DNA of 64,000 bases, from assembly GCF_009739465.1 (NCBI RefSeq), contig NZ_WHOM01000068.1, forward strand, positions 124,001 to 188,000, in the 5' to 3' direction. The translations under genes and the position numbers were made by a program. This DNA is from Streptomyces apocyni. GTDB taxonomy: Bacteria; Actinomycetota; Actinomycetes; Streptomycetales; Streptomycetaceae. This document shows positions 1 through 8,934 of this stretch, one piece after another. How positions within the stretch are numbered: the stretch's first letter is position 1; each line of letters starts with the position of its first letter. Below the pieces are notes generated by a model that was not told the origin of the DNA, made no database searches, and worked only from the letters and a program-made list of their open reading frames with translations.

Positions 1-849
1 CACGCTGCCCAGGAACAGCAGCCCGGCCAGGGCTCCATGGGTGGCCTCGTCGACGGGTACGAAGAGCCACAGCGCGCAGAACGGCAGCAGGAACAGCAGG
101 TTCATCACCGCTCCCGCGACGGCGGTGGCGATGCGGTGGCGGCGTGCGGGCAGATACAGGAAGTTGTCGACGGTGCAGTACATGATCACGGCGGGCAGCC
201 GCCAGCGCAGGCCGATCTCCGCGACCGTGCCGCCGTAGTGCCGGGCGACCACGCCGTGGGCCAGCTCGTGCAGGGCGGTGCTCAGCCACAGCATGCTGCC
301 GGTGGCCATCAGCAGGACCGGATTCTGGAACAACTCCCAGGTGGCGACGAGCAGTTCACCCATGTTGAACGCGATGACAACCTCCATCGCGACCATCAGG
401 GCCAGCAGCGGCACCATGCACAGCGGGGTCAGCAGGAAGCCGACGGCGCGGTGCAGCCGCGCGGTCGTCGCGTTGGCGTCGGCAACCAGGCGGATACTGC
501 CGCGCAGCAGACCGCGCGGCTCCGGCGGCGCTTCGGGGGCCGTGGCGGCGGGCGCGTCGGCGAGCAGCCCGCGGGTGCCGAGCATCCCGAGCAGCTGTTG
601 CCAGTTGGCGTCGGCCAGCCGTCGGCCGTACTGCCGCGCGTACTGCGTGCCGATCTCCTCGATGCTGCGCTCCCCGTCCATCCGGGAGATCAGGAAGTGC
701 TCCTTGACGCCGACCTTGAAGGACTGCCCGCTGCCGGTGTCCTTGATCAGGTGCACGGTCGAGGCGCCCTGCAAGAGCCTCTCGCTGAGGAGCACACCCG
801 GCCGCAGCGCCGGCCGGTAGGCCGCGATGGCGGCGGCCGGGGCACTCAC
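1..849 (-). CDS. M50-type membrane zinc metallopeptidase of the RiPP operon (C-terminus cut by window edge)
   Basis: Minus-strand reading frame opening with GTG at 849 and still open at base 1, so 283 residues are visible and the C-terminus is missing. The first ~85 residues are soluble and resemble the PqqD-like N-terminus of the 'putative peptide zinc metalloprotease' group. Hydrophobic segments follow, and the zinc-site motif HELAHG lies inside a membrane segment, as in site-2-type M50 proteases. The GTG overlaps the stop of the preceding LanB elimination gene (GTGA), so the two are probably translationally coupled. As the visible end of an operon of azole/dehydroalanine enzymes, it most likely cleaves the leader peptide or helps export the product; this is inference. 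A non-RiPP substrate cannot be excluded. Confidence 0.8.
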   Translation of the reverse strand, partial: MSAPAAAIAAYRPALRPGVLLSERLLQGASTVHLIKDTGSGQSFKVGVKEHFLISRMDGERSIEEIGTQYARQYGRRLADANWQQLLGMLGTRGLLADAPAATAPEAPPEPRGLLRGSIRLVADANATTARLHRAVGFLLTPLCMVPLLALMVAMEVVIAFNMGELLVATWELFQNPVLLMATGSMLWLSTALHELAHGVVARHYGGTVAEIGLRWRLPAVIMYCTVDNFLYLPARRHRIATAVAGAVMNLLFLLPFCALWLFVPVDEATHGALAGLLFLGSV

Positions 850-1970
850 GGGTGCTCCCGCAGGGCGCGGCCCAGGACGTGGGAGAGGTAGGCCTCGTCG
901 CGGATGGTGACATGCAGCCGGTTGTTGGTCATGTGCATGTACGGGGAGAGGAGCAGCGGGAGCGCCACCGCCGGGTCGGTGACGACCTCGTCGCGTTCGC
1001 CGTCCCAGGAGCGGAACACCAGGTCGCCGTTGACGGCCAGGACGCGGGCCTTGTCACGCAGTTCGGCGCAGTGCTCAGCCCAGCCCGCGAGGAACGCGGG
1101 CAACTGCCCGGCCGTCTCCTGCCCTTCGGCGCCCCCGACCGCGGCCCGGATTCCGGCGAAGCGGGCGGCGAGCGAGGGGGCCATCGCCGCGTAGTTGCGG
1201 TCGTACTCCGCGCTGCCGATGAAGCCGGTCCCGGGAAACGCCCGGTGCCAGAACTCGTAGTAGCTGTCCAGGTAACCGGCCAGCTCGTCGTCGCCGGGTA
1301 GGAAGGTCCCGGAGATCACCATCATCAGCTGTGCCGATGTGCCGAGCAGGACGGTGCGCAGATGCAGGTTCTTGGTACGGAAGGCCTCGATGACCAGATC
1401 GCTGGAGTGCCGGAAGTGCCACTCGGCGAGCTCGATTCCGGCCGGGCCGCCGTATTTGCCGTACTCCGGCTCGTACGGCTCGGCGCTGCGCGAGTTGTTG
1501 GCGCGCAGGTTCATCCGGCCCTGGTCGTCCATGAAGTGGCCGCGCTCGCTGCCGGGGAACTCGATCTCGAAGAGCGTGTTGTAGAAATCGTTGAGGAATC
1601 CGGAGTCCACCTCGTAGAGCGCGGGCCGCTCGGCGAGGAAGGCGTCGATGGCCTGCTCGGTCCTGCGGCGCACCTCGGGTTCGGCCTCGGGCGATGACGG
1701 CTTGAGGCGGAGCCTGACGTGCGGGCCCTCCAGCCAGTAGTTGATGAAGAAGTAGTTGGCCAGCAGCCCGTCCGCCTCCAACTCGTCCACCAGCGGCCGG
1801 ACGCAGTGCAGCAGCATCGGCCGCGGGTTGGCCGCGTAGAAGACGTGCGTCGCCTGCCAGGCGCCGGTGGGGGTGGGCGTGGGGGCCGGGGTGGGCGTGG
1901 GGGCCGGGGTGGGCGTGGGGGCCGGGGTGGCCGTGGCGGCGGTGGACTCGGTCGTGGTGGCGGTCGTCAT
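846..1970 (-). CDS. LanB-type glutamate-elimination protein (thiopeptide-type bacteriocin biosynthesis family)
   Basis: 374 aa. The core begins at about residue 36 with the typical 'WQATHVFYAANPRPMLLHCV' block and continues with 'FFINYWLEGPHVRLRLKP', both characteristic of the Lant_dehydr_C/TIGR03891-type family. Family members release glutamate from glutamylated Ser/Thr to make dehydroalanine or dehydrobutyrine; paralogues catalyse the [4+2] pyridine closure of thiopeptides. Only one copy lies in the window, so elimination is the safer call. Residues ~14-34 are a tandem PTPA repeat (encoded around 1867-1935), a linker not expected in the family. The ATG overlaps the stop of the glutamylation gene (ATGA), which suggests a 1:1 partner. 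The family call is firm; the exact reaction is inferred. Confidence 0.88.
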   Translation of the reverse strand: MTTATTTESTAATATPAPTPTPAPTPTPAPTPTPTGAWQATHVFYAANPRPMLLHCVRPLVDELEADGLLANYFFINYWLEGPHVRLRLKPSSPEAEPEVRRRTEQAIDAFLAERPALYEVDSGFLNDFYNTLFEIEFPGSERGHFMDDQGRMNLRANNSRSAEPYEPEYGKYGGPAGIELAEWHFRHSSDLVIEAFRTKNLHLRTVLLGTSAQLMMVISGTFLPGDDELAGYLDSYYEFWHRAFPGTGFIGSAEYDRNYAAMAPSLAARFAGIRAAVGGAEGQETAGQLPAFLAGWAEHCAELRDKARVLAVNGDLVFRSWDGERDEVVTDPAVALPLLLSPYMHMTNNRLHVTIRDEAYLSHVLGRALREHP

Positions 1971-4714
1971 CGGTTGTTGTCCCTTCGGGTACGGGTGGAC
2001 ACCGGGGTTTCCACGGCGAGTTCGGCGACATGGTGGCCCCGCTCGGAGACGGTGTGCAGGGCGTCACCGTCGGGCAGCATCTCCCGGAAGACGACCCGGG
2101 CCTCGGGGCTCTTGAGCAGCGCCTCGAACGCCGACAGCGACAGCGGGCTGTCGAAGTCGAGGTACTGCGGCTTGGCGCCGGTCGCCCCGCGCGCGCCGCT
2201 GTCGGAGATGGTGGCGAACACCCGGTCCGGCAGCTGGTGGGTGCGCCGGAAGCGGTGCCAGCCGAGGAACCAGTCCTCGTCCCGTACGCCCGGCTCCTGG
2301 AGCGGCAGCAGGGACGCCGGTGCGCTCCAGCTGCGCCTGCTGAGGACGACGCTGCCGTGCCGTACCCGGGGGCGGCCGGTCATCCCTCCTTCGGGTTCGC
2401 CTTCCGGGACTCCGCCCCAGACGTTGAGCGGTGCCATGGAGGTCGGTGAGAGCAGCAGCAGGGTGCGCGGCAGCTCGGGGAGGGCGAGCGGGACCAGGTA
2501 GCCGAGGTAGACGGGGATCACCTCGCGGCCGAGCCGGGTGGAGCGCAGCACCAGGCGGTCGGTGTCCTCGTCGTGCTCGATGTAGAGGTCATCGAGGTGG
2601 AGGCGGAACTCGGCGTCCAGGGTGCCGGTTTCGCCGGGGCAGACGATCTCGTACTCGGTGAGCCTGCCGTGCAGGTTGAGGTTGCTGGTGACCGGGCCGC
2701 CGGTGACCTCGGCGAAGACGGCGCCGGGCGGCTGGATCTCGGCGGCGCGGTCGAGCAGTTGCTCGTCGATGCCGTCGAAGCAGTGCGTGAACCGGCTGAA
2801 GGGGAAGGAGAGTCCGCCGTAGGACCGGTTGAGTACGGCCAGCTGCTCGCCGCCCTGATCGCACTGGTCACCCTGGCCGCCCTGGTCGCCGCCTTGGTCG
2901 GCCAGCTGGATGTGGTGGCTCATCGGCGCGAAGTCCGGGGCGAGTGCGGCGAGTTCGTCGCTGACCTCGGCGATGAGGGAGCCGTCGATGACCACCTCGT
3001 CGGTGGTACCGCTGGCGACGGCCTCCTGCCACAGGCCGCGCATCCGCTCGACGAAGGTCTGGCGGGCGGTGTCGAGGGCCTTGAGCTGGGGCAGGCCCAG
3101 CCAGTTCACCTCGGGGACGTAGTTCCCCTCGTCATCGAAGGTCTTGTGTCCCGCGGTGAAGGTCATGTACTGGTCGAAGAAGTCCTCGTGGAAGTCGTGG
3201 ACCAGCTTCAGCAGGTCGTCGCAGCGCCCGCCCTGTCCGTAACGGGCGAGGAAGAACCCCTTGAAGGTGACCCGCTGCGGCAGGGTCAGGTCGAAGGCGG
3301 GCAGGATGCGCTCCACCGCGCCCAGCGGCTCTTCGACCCGCTTCGCCCAGGCGTCCAGGCTCAGCGTGGCGCTGTGGCCCGCCGCCGCGTCCTCGTACAG
3401 CACGGTCTGCGGGACCCTGCCGCGCTCGGCACCCAACTCGACCTGGATGGCGCGCAGGTCGTCACGCAGTGCGTCGATGAGCTGCCGCCGCCCGGCCGGG
3501 TCGGCAGCCGCGAACTGGTCGATACGGGAGATCGGGGCGTCGAGCCGGGTGGCCAGTGCGTCGGCCCACGGCCTGCCCAGTTCCCGTAGCGAGCGCTGGA
3601 AGGCGCGCAGCGGATCGGTGTCATGGACCTCGGTGCGCAGGCACGGCACCTGCACCATGCCGAGGTCGAGCAGCGCCTGAAGGTACTGGGCGCAGTCGTC
3701 CTCGCTCGCCCCCTGGTCGGCGGCGAGCCAGTCGGCCAGCTCGCCGTAGCGGAGCGTGCCGCGCTCCTCGAAGAGGCCGAGCAGCCGCTCCAGGGTCCCG
3801 CTGCGCCGCAGGAAGAAGAGCCGGTCCTTGACCGCGTCGAAGGTGACGGCCGTGTCGTCGTCGCCCGCGGTCACCCAGCGGCGCACATAGCGCACCCGGT
3901 CGTCGTCCCGGCCCCAGCCGGAGGCCAGCGAGACGGGCAGGTCGGCGCGGCGCACCGGGTCGGCGATGACGGTCTCGGCGAGGCGGCCGAGCGCGACGAC
4001 GTTGAGGCGGGTGTGGCTGGTCCACTCCTCGTCGATCCGCGCCCGCACGCCATCGGGGCCGTCTGCCGCGCCGTCGCCGAGCTCTCCGTCGTCGAACGCG
4101 CCGAGCGCGACCCCGGTGAAGGTGGAGAACGGGCTCGTCTTGCACACCGTCCGGTAGAGGTAGGACAGCAGCGAGCGCTCCACCTTGCGGCGCTTCTTGT
4201 CGGGCCGGGCGCCGGGCGCCGCCTCGGTCTTGCGTACGTACGCGTCGACCTGCGCGTCCAGCGTCGGCGAGGCCAACAGCAGGCCCTTGCGCAGCCGCTC
4301 CTCACCCGCCAGACGGCACAGCGCCGCGCGGCTGCGGGCCGTCTCGGCGGCGAGCAGCTCGGCGCCTTCCGCGCCGCGCGCGGCGAGGCGGCGGCGCGCG
4401 GTCAGCCAGCTGGCGAGTGCCTCGCCGGTGGCCGGGTCGAGCGCGGCGACCAGGGCCTGGGCGGCGTCGGCTTCGGCGTCCTGCGGCAGCCGGTTGTTGA
4501 ACACCTCCCGGCGCAGCTTGAGCAGCCTGCGGCGGGCGGATTCGTCGGTGCTCTGCCCGATGAGGGCGTGCAGCAGATCGCCTACGGACTCGCCCGCCGC
4601 GCCCACCTCGTCGGTGGCGGCCAGCATCTCGTCGGCCCAGCGACGGCTGTCGTGGCAGCGCAGGTCCCGCACGGTCTCGATGGGCAGCCCTGCCACCCGG
4701 AGCATGAACGGCAT
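1967..4714 (-). CDS. LanB-type tRNA-Glu-dependent glutamylation protein (Lant_dehydr_N family)
   Basis: 915 aa from ATG at 4714, chosen because GGGGGA lies just upstream; an in-frame extension to 4759 has no ribosome site. Family-like blocks include 'TVCKTSPFSTFTGVALG' and the C-terminal 'SFEALL.. REMLPD'-like region typical of the N-terminal half of split lantibiotic dehydratases. These enzymes transfer glutamate from Glu-tRNA(Glu) to Ser/Thr of the precursor; the partner encoded immediately downstream removes it. The split architecture is that of thiopeptide and goadsporin clusters rather than full-length class I LanB. A Gly/Gln/Asp-rich insert (about DQGGDQGGQGDQ) interrupts the protein near residue 620. 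The gene overlaps the elimination gene by 4 bp and follows the dehydrogenase gene after 54 bp. Confidence 0.88.
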   Translation of the reverse strand: MPFMLRVAGLPIETVRDLRCHDSRRWADEMLAATDEVGAAGESVGDLLHALIGQSTDESARRRLLKLRREVFNNRLPQDAEADAAQALVAALDPATGEALASWLTARRRLAARGAEGAELLAAETARSRAALCRLAGEERLRKGLLLASPTLDAQVDAYVRKTEAAPGARPDKKRRKVERSLLSYLYRTVCKTSPFSTFTGVALGAFDDGELGDGAADGPDGVRARIDEEWTSHTRLNVVALGRLAETVIADPVRRADLPVSLASGWGRDDDRVRYVRRWVTAGDDDTAVTFDAVKDRLFFLRRSGTLERLLGLFEERGTLRYGELADWLAADQGASEDDCAQYLQALLDLGMVQVPCLRTEVHDTDPLRAFQRSLRELGRPWADALATRLDAPISRIDQFAAADPAGRRQLIDALRDDLRAIQVELGAERGRVPQTVLYEDAAAGHSATLSLDAWAKRVEEPLGAVERILPAFDLTLPQRVTFKGFFLARYGQGGRCDDLLKLVHDFHEDFFDQYMTFTAGHKTFDDEGNYVPEVNWLGLPQLKALDTARQTFVERMRGLWQEAVASGTTDEVVIDGSLIAEVSDELAALAPDFAPMSHHIQLADQGGDQGGQGDQCDQGGEQLAVLNRSYGGLSFPFSRFTHCFDGIDEQLLDRAAEIQPPGAVFAEVTGGPVTSNLNLHGRLTEYEIVCPGETGTLDAEFRLHLDDLYIEHDEDTDRLVLRSTRLGREVIPVYLGYLVPLALPELPRTLLLLSPTSMAPLNVWGGVPEGEPEGGMTGRPRVRHGSVVLSRRSWSAPASLLPLQEPGVRDEDWFLGWHRFRRTHQLPDRVFATISDSGARGATGAKPQYLDFDSPLSLSAFEALLKSPEARVVFREMLPDGDALHTVSERGHHVAELAVETPVSTRTRRDNNR

Positions 4715-4768
4715 CGTGGATGTCCCCCTAGTGGTACTCGTCGGCCCAGTGGTCCTCATCGGCGCGAC

Positions 4769-6403
4769 TCAGGCGATCTCGTACCGGAAGTCGGCGGGAG
4801 CGGGCCGCTCATGGCCGATCATCATGATCAACAGCGGTGCCTCGCCCGCCTCCTGGAGACCGAGCTCCTCGATATACGAGATGTTGTCGAAGCCCAGGGC
4901 CACACCGCAGCCGAGGTCCAGGGCGGACGACGCGGTGTAGACGGCCTGCGAGACAGCGCCGACGGTGGCGTTGACGAGGCGGTAGCCACGGTCGCCCACG
5001 GCGTCCAGCACGGCGGTGGTGCGCACGGTGGGCACCAGGACCGCACCGGCCTGCTCCAGGTTGTAGTTCGACAGGAAGTAGTTCTTCTGCAGGAACTCCC
5101 CTGACCTGCCTTCCTTCACCCGCCGCAGGTTCTGGGTGTCCGGGTCGTACTCGTACGAGCCCGGGGCCACCCCCTCGACGTGGTTGACGAAGGCGTACAG
5201 CTTCGCCAGCCGGGTGTCGCCCGTGTCACCGCCGAGTGCGGCTCCGGCCACCGCCGCCTTCAGGCAGGCAGCCAACTGGTCGGCGGCCACGGGGCGTTGT
5301 GCGTCGAAGCGGCCGAAGCTGCTGCGCCGCCGCCTAAGCGCGGTGCGCACGTCGGTGTCCAGCGGCCGGGGCGCGGGCAGCGCCACCTCGGTCCTGCCCA
5401 GGTCGGCGGGGTGTGCGGCGGCCGGGGCGAGCGCGCCGGGTCCGGGGCGTGCGGTGGCGTGCTCGGCGGTGGCGGCCTGCATCTGCGTCACCGCGTCGAA
5501 GGTGAGGACGGTACGGGAGCGCTCGACGTCGCGGCGGCGGACCGAGGCCGCCACCGGCCGCGCGGTGGACGGGGCGGACGGGGCGGACGGGGCGGACGGG
5601 GCGGACGGGGCGGACGGGGCGGACGGGGCGGACGGGGCACCTTGCCAGCGCAGCGGGACGACCGCGAAGACGCCCTCCTCCTGGGTCCGTACGCCCAGCA
5701 GTCGGGCCAGCCGCTCCTCGTCGAACCACATCACCGGCTCCACCGCGAGACCCCGGGGCCTGGCCCACATCCGCCAGCTCTGCACGGCGGTGCCCACGTC
5801 CATGCTGACGGCGTGGAAGGAGAAGCTGTTGTACTTGAAGGCGTTCTGCCAGTACTTGATGCCGAGCACCAGGTACTGGTCGGTGGCCGCCCCCGGCGCG
5901 TCCTCGCCCAGCGCGGCGCGCACCTCGCCCGTGACGTCGCCGGTGAGCAGCCGCTGCATGGCGTGGTGGCGGGTGGAGTAGTAGTGGACGCCGGGCAGCG
6001 CGGGCCCGCTCGGGCCGCTGACCCAGTAGACGCTGACGGGGTAGAGGCCGCCGCCGGACGCGGTGCCCCGTGACCAGTTGGCGAGCGGGTAGTGGGGCAG
6101 CGCGCTCAGGTCCGTGTTGGCCTGGACGCCGAGCCTGCGGCCGGTGAGGCCGTAGGTGTCGCGCAGCATCCCGGAGAGGGCGGGCAGATCGAACGCGGCG
6201 TCGGCGGCGGGGGCTTCGCCCAGGCCCTGGTCGAGCAGCGCGTCGGCCGGGTAGTCGGTGTCGGGCAGCGGCATGCTGTCCGCGCCGGGGTAGTACTTGG
6301 CCTTGCGCGGGCCGTCGGCCCAGTTGGGTACGAAGTCGGCGGGCGCCATCGGAACCCGGCCGCGCTGCATGATCGCGGCGGCGTAGTCATGGGCGTATCC
6401 CAT
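4769..6403 (-). CDS. SagB-type FMN-dependent azoline dehydrogenase
   Basis: 544 aa from ATG 6403, preceded by AAGGAG at ideal distance. A GTG at 6433 overlapping the YcaO stop (GTGA) would add 10 residues and is the alternative start. Two nitroreductase-type halves are visible: residues ~70-260 and ~350-544, with 'RRSSFGRFD' and the C-terminal 'ALDLGCGVALGFDNISYIEELGLQ' region (shown here only as a location near residues 500-525). Family members oxidise thiazolines/oxazolines to azoles with FMN. The two halves are joined by a linker holding seven tandem APS repeats (DNA at about 5570-5640). Its position between the cyclodehydratase and dehydratase genes fits azole maturation. Confidence 0.88.
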   Translation of the reverse strand: MGYAHDYAAAIMQRGRVPMAPADFVPNWADGPRKAKYYPGADSMPLPDTDYPADALLDQGLGEAPAADAAFDLPALSGMLRDTYGLTGRRLGVQANTDLSALPHYPLANWSRGTASGGGLYPVSVYWVSGPSGPALPGVHYYSTRHHAMQRLLTGDVTGEVRAALGEDAPGAATDQYLVLGIKYWQNAFKYNSFSFHAVSMDVGTAVQSWRMWARPRGLAVEPVMWFDEERLARLLGVRTQEEGVFAVVPLRWQGAPSAPSAPSAPSAPSAPSAPSAPSTARPVAASVRRRDVERSRTVLTFDAVTQMQAATAEHATARPGPGALAPAAAHPADLGRTEVALPAPRPLDTDVRTALRRRRSSFGRFDAQRPVAADQLAACLKAAVAGAALGGDTGDTRLAKLYAFVNHVEGVAPGSYEYDPDTQNLRRVKEGRSGEFLQKNYFLSNYNLEQAGAVLVPTVRTTAVLDAVGDRGYRLVNATVGAVSQAVYTASSALDLGCGVALGFDNISYIEELGLQEAGEAPLLIMMIGHERPAPADFRYEIA

Positions 6404-6429
6404 GAGGAACTCCTTGGTCGCTGTGGTGT

Positions 6430-8934
6430 TCACGGGAAGGGGTGCGGCGCGGGGTTGAAGTCCGCGGGCACCAGGTCGCGTTCGCGCAGCCCGGCCTCGC
6501 GCAGCGCGGTGCGCAGCCGGGGCATCCCCAGGGCGCGCTGCCGCGTCCAGCCGAAGTCGATCGGCAGCAGCCCCGGCACGATGACGCTCACCGTGGTGAG
6601 CCCGAGTTCACGCTGTTCGGGCATGGTCTGGTCGACGACGATCACATCGAATCCGGCGTCGGTCACCGCGTCGACGCACCGGTTCAGGTCGTCGCGCAGG
6701 TCGTCCGAGACGGGCGGCACGGACCCGTCCCCGTACAGCTCGGCGAAGGACCGCTTGGGCGGCCGGGGAGCGCCCGGTTCGCCGATCAGGAAGTGGGCGT
6801 GGTCGCCCATCTCCGGAATGCCGTAGGCGAGTGGGTGGTCGTGCAGCGCCTCGACCTTGGCGAAGTCCCGCGACATGGCGCGCAGCCGCTCCTCGTCGCG
6901 TTCGGTGCGCCCCTGGAGGTTCACGGCGTCGGTGGCGATCTCGCAGAGCGCGCCCGCGAGGGCGGACTCGGGGTCGAGGCCCGCGCCCGCGCCGAAGCAC
7001 ATCCGGCCAGGGCCGCCGTCGGGCCGTACCGCGACCCCGGCGACGACCGGGACGGGGAAGGAGATCCGGGCGTCGAAGAAGCGTGCCTCGTAGCCGTACA
7101 TCTCCAGCCGGTCCACCATCTCCCTGGTGGCGCGGCGGGCGCTGGTGCGCGGGTCGATCTCGGGGAGCGCGGTCTGTCCGTACCAGGTGAGCAGGAAGGC
7201 GTCCCGCTCGACGACCTCCATCAGGCCGAAGTACACGGCCTCCTCCAGGCAGCCGCCCGAGGCGCAGCCGTTGGAGGACTCCTGGACGAAGCGGTTCTCC
7301 AGGCCTGGTGCGTGGTAGTAGGTGAGCACCTCGGGTACGAGGACGGGCTGCTGGTCGCGCAGCGAGTAGCCCCACACCCAGGGGATCTCGCGATCCGAAC
7401 GGAACGGCGTCACGCGCGGGTTGGCGCGGTGGAACTCCTCGGAGTACAGGCCGCACTCGCGCGGGTCCAGGGCGCGCTCGCCACGGCTGAGCAGCCCGTC
7501 GAGCGAGTCCCGTACCTCGGCGCGCTTGGCGCGGGAGCGCATGCCCGCGTACCGCTCCAGGCCTTCCAGTACGCCGATGCGCACGCTCTGCGCGAAGGTG
7601 TCGGCGTGGCCTCCCCAGAAGGTCTCGCGGAGGTAGTCACCCGACCGCATGGAGAAGCAGCCGATGGTGGCGGACGTGGACAGCGACGACACGTCCTGCA
7701 CTACGGAGGGCCCGAGCGACCCGCACACCGGGTTGGCGTACGGCTCGATCGGCAGCTCGTAGGCGCTGATGTCCCGCACCCGGAAGCTGCCAGGCCGGTG
7801 CTTGGGAGCGGGCCGCAGGCGCAGTACGGCGCCCTCGGCGGTGTCGGCCTCCACTTCCGCGCAGGCAGGGCACTCCGGGTCGGGCACCAGCGGGTAGTGC
7901 CGGACGCGCAGCGACTCCAAGTCCACCAGGTGCACGGCGGGGAACACCCCGGTCGCGGGGCCCGCCCCGCCCGCCCGCGCGGCGATCAGCCCGGCGATGG
8001 CGTCGGCGGCGAAGGGGGTGACATGCGGCAGCTCCCCAGCGGCCCGGGTCCCGGACCCGAGCTCCAGCGCCTCCCGCAACGCGACCGACCGCACGGCCTG
8101 CCACCGCCGCTCAAGACACCGCGCACAGGACCCCCCACTCGCCCCGGGAAACGGCCCGACGACGGCCTGCCGCCCGTAGAACCGCACGGGCACGGCGGGT
8201 CCGTCGGCGGCCGCGCCGTCTGCGGCGGCGGAGCCGAAGGCCACGCCATGGCGTCCGGTGCCGTCAGCGGGAAGGCTGTCGGCAACCGTGGTGCCGCGAG
8301 CGGCGCCGTCGGCGGCGGGCGCGGCGCCGTGCGCCAGGCCGCCCTGAGCGGCGGCGCCGAAAGCCGCGCCATCGGCGGCGGCACCCTCGCGTCCAGTCTG
8401 GTCACCGGGCACGCCGTCGGCAGCTGCTCCCCCGGCGGCCGCGCCACGGGTGTGGGGGCCGCCGTCAGCAGCCCCGCTGCCGTGAGCGGCGCCGTGGGCG
8501 TTCGCTACGGCGTCAGCGGCCCTGTGACCTGCCGCTCCGCCAGCACGAACAGCGCCGTCAGCGGCCGCACCACCGGAGTAGGGGCCGCCGTCGGCAGCCC
8601 CGGTGCCGTGAGCCGCACCGTCGTCAAGCGTTGCCCGGTTGCCAGGCATTGCCCGGTCGTCAAGGGCTGCCCGGTCGTCAAACGCCGCACGATCGTCAAA
8701 CGCCGCACGGTCGGCGCCCGCGGCGCGAGCGGCCGTGCCGCTAGTGGCTGGGGGCTTGGCCGTAGGGGCGGTGGGCAGCGGCCCGAACGCGTCGCTGATG
8801 CCCAGGGGGGCAACGTCCAAGGGTGTGGGCGTGCCGTGCTGGGTCAGGGTTCGGTGGACCAGGGCCGTCAGGTCCTGGGTGGACTGGTGCCACGGGGCAT
8901 CAGGGGCGGACGCGAGAGGGTTAGGCGCGGGCAT
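6430..8934 (-). CDS. YcaO-domain cyclodehydratase (TOMM/thiopeptide type)
   Basis: 834 aa from ATG 8934; the longer open frame upstream to 9654 is antisense-frame shadow of the previous gene. Residues ~30-230 are a low-complexity Ala/Gly/Asp region full of DDRA and GAADG repeats. Two CxxC pairs follow (SCARC and ECPAC), then the YcaO fold with 'ISAYELPIEPYANPVCGS', an E..ER ATP/Mg motif (LEGLERYAG), and 'CASGGCLEEAVYFGLMEVVE'. The protein ends in NPAPHPFP, the proline-rich PxPxP-type tail found on RiPP YcaO enzymes. YcaO proteins use ATP to phosphorylate the amide during Cys/Ser/Thr cyclisation to azolines. The start overlaps the F-protein stop by 14 bp, matching the need for that protein as leader-binding partner. 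Confidence 0.92.
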   Translation of the reverse strand: MPAPNPLASAPDAPWHQSTQDLTALVHRTLTQHGTPTPLDVAPLGISDAFGPLPTAPTAKPPATSGTAARAAGADRAAFDDRAAFDDRAALDDRAMPGNRATLDDGAAHGTGAADGGPYSGGAAADGAVRAGGAAGHRAADAVANAHGAAHGSGAADGGPHTRGAAAGGAAADGVPGDQTGREGAAADGAAFGAAAQGGLAHGAAPAADGAARGTTVADSLPADGTGRHGVAFGSAAADGAAADGPAVPVRFYGRQAVVGPFPGASGGSCARCLERRWQAVRSVALREALELGSGTRAAGELPHVTPFAADAIAGLIAARAGGAGPATGVFPAVHLVDLESLRVRHYPLVPDPECPACAEVEADTAEGAVLRLRPAPKHRPGSFRVRDISAYELPIEPYANPVCGSLGPSVVQDVSSLSTSATIGCFSMRSGDYLRETFWGGHADTFAQSVRIGVLEGLERYAGMRSRAKRAEVRDSLDGLLSRGERALDPRECGLYSEEFHRANPRVTPFRSDREIPWVWGYSLRDQQPVLVPEVLTYYHAPGLENRFVQESSNGCASGGCLEEAVYFGLMEVVERDAFLLTWYGQTALPEIDPRTSARRATREMVDRLEMYGYEARFFDARISFPVPVVAGVAVRPDGGPGRMCFGAGAGLDPESALAGALCEIATDAVNLQGRTERDEERLRAMSRDFAKVEALHDHPLAYGIPEMGDHAHFLIGEPGAPRPPKRSFAELYGDGSVPPVSDDLRDDLNRCVDAVTDAGFDVIVVDQTMPEQRELGLTTVSVIVPGLLPIDFGWTRQRALGMPRLRTALREAGLRERDLVPADFNPAPHPFP

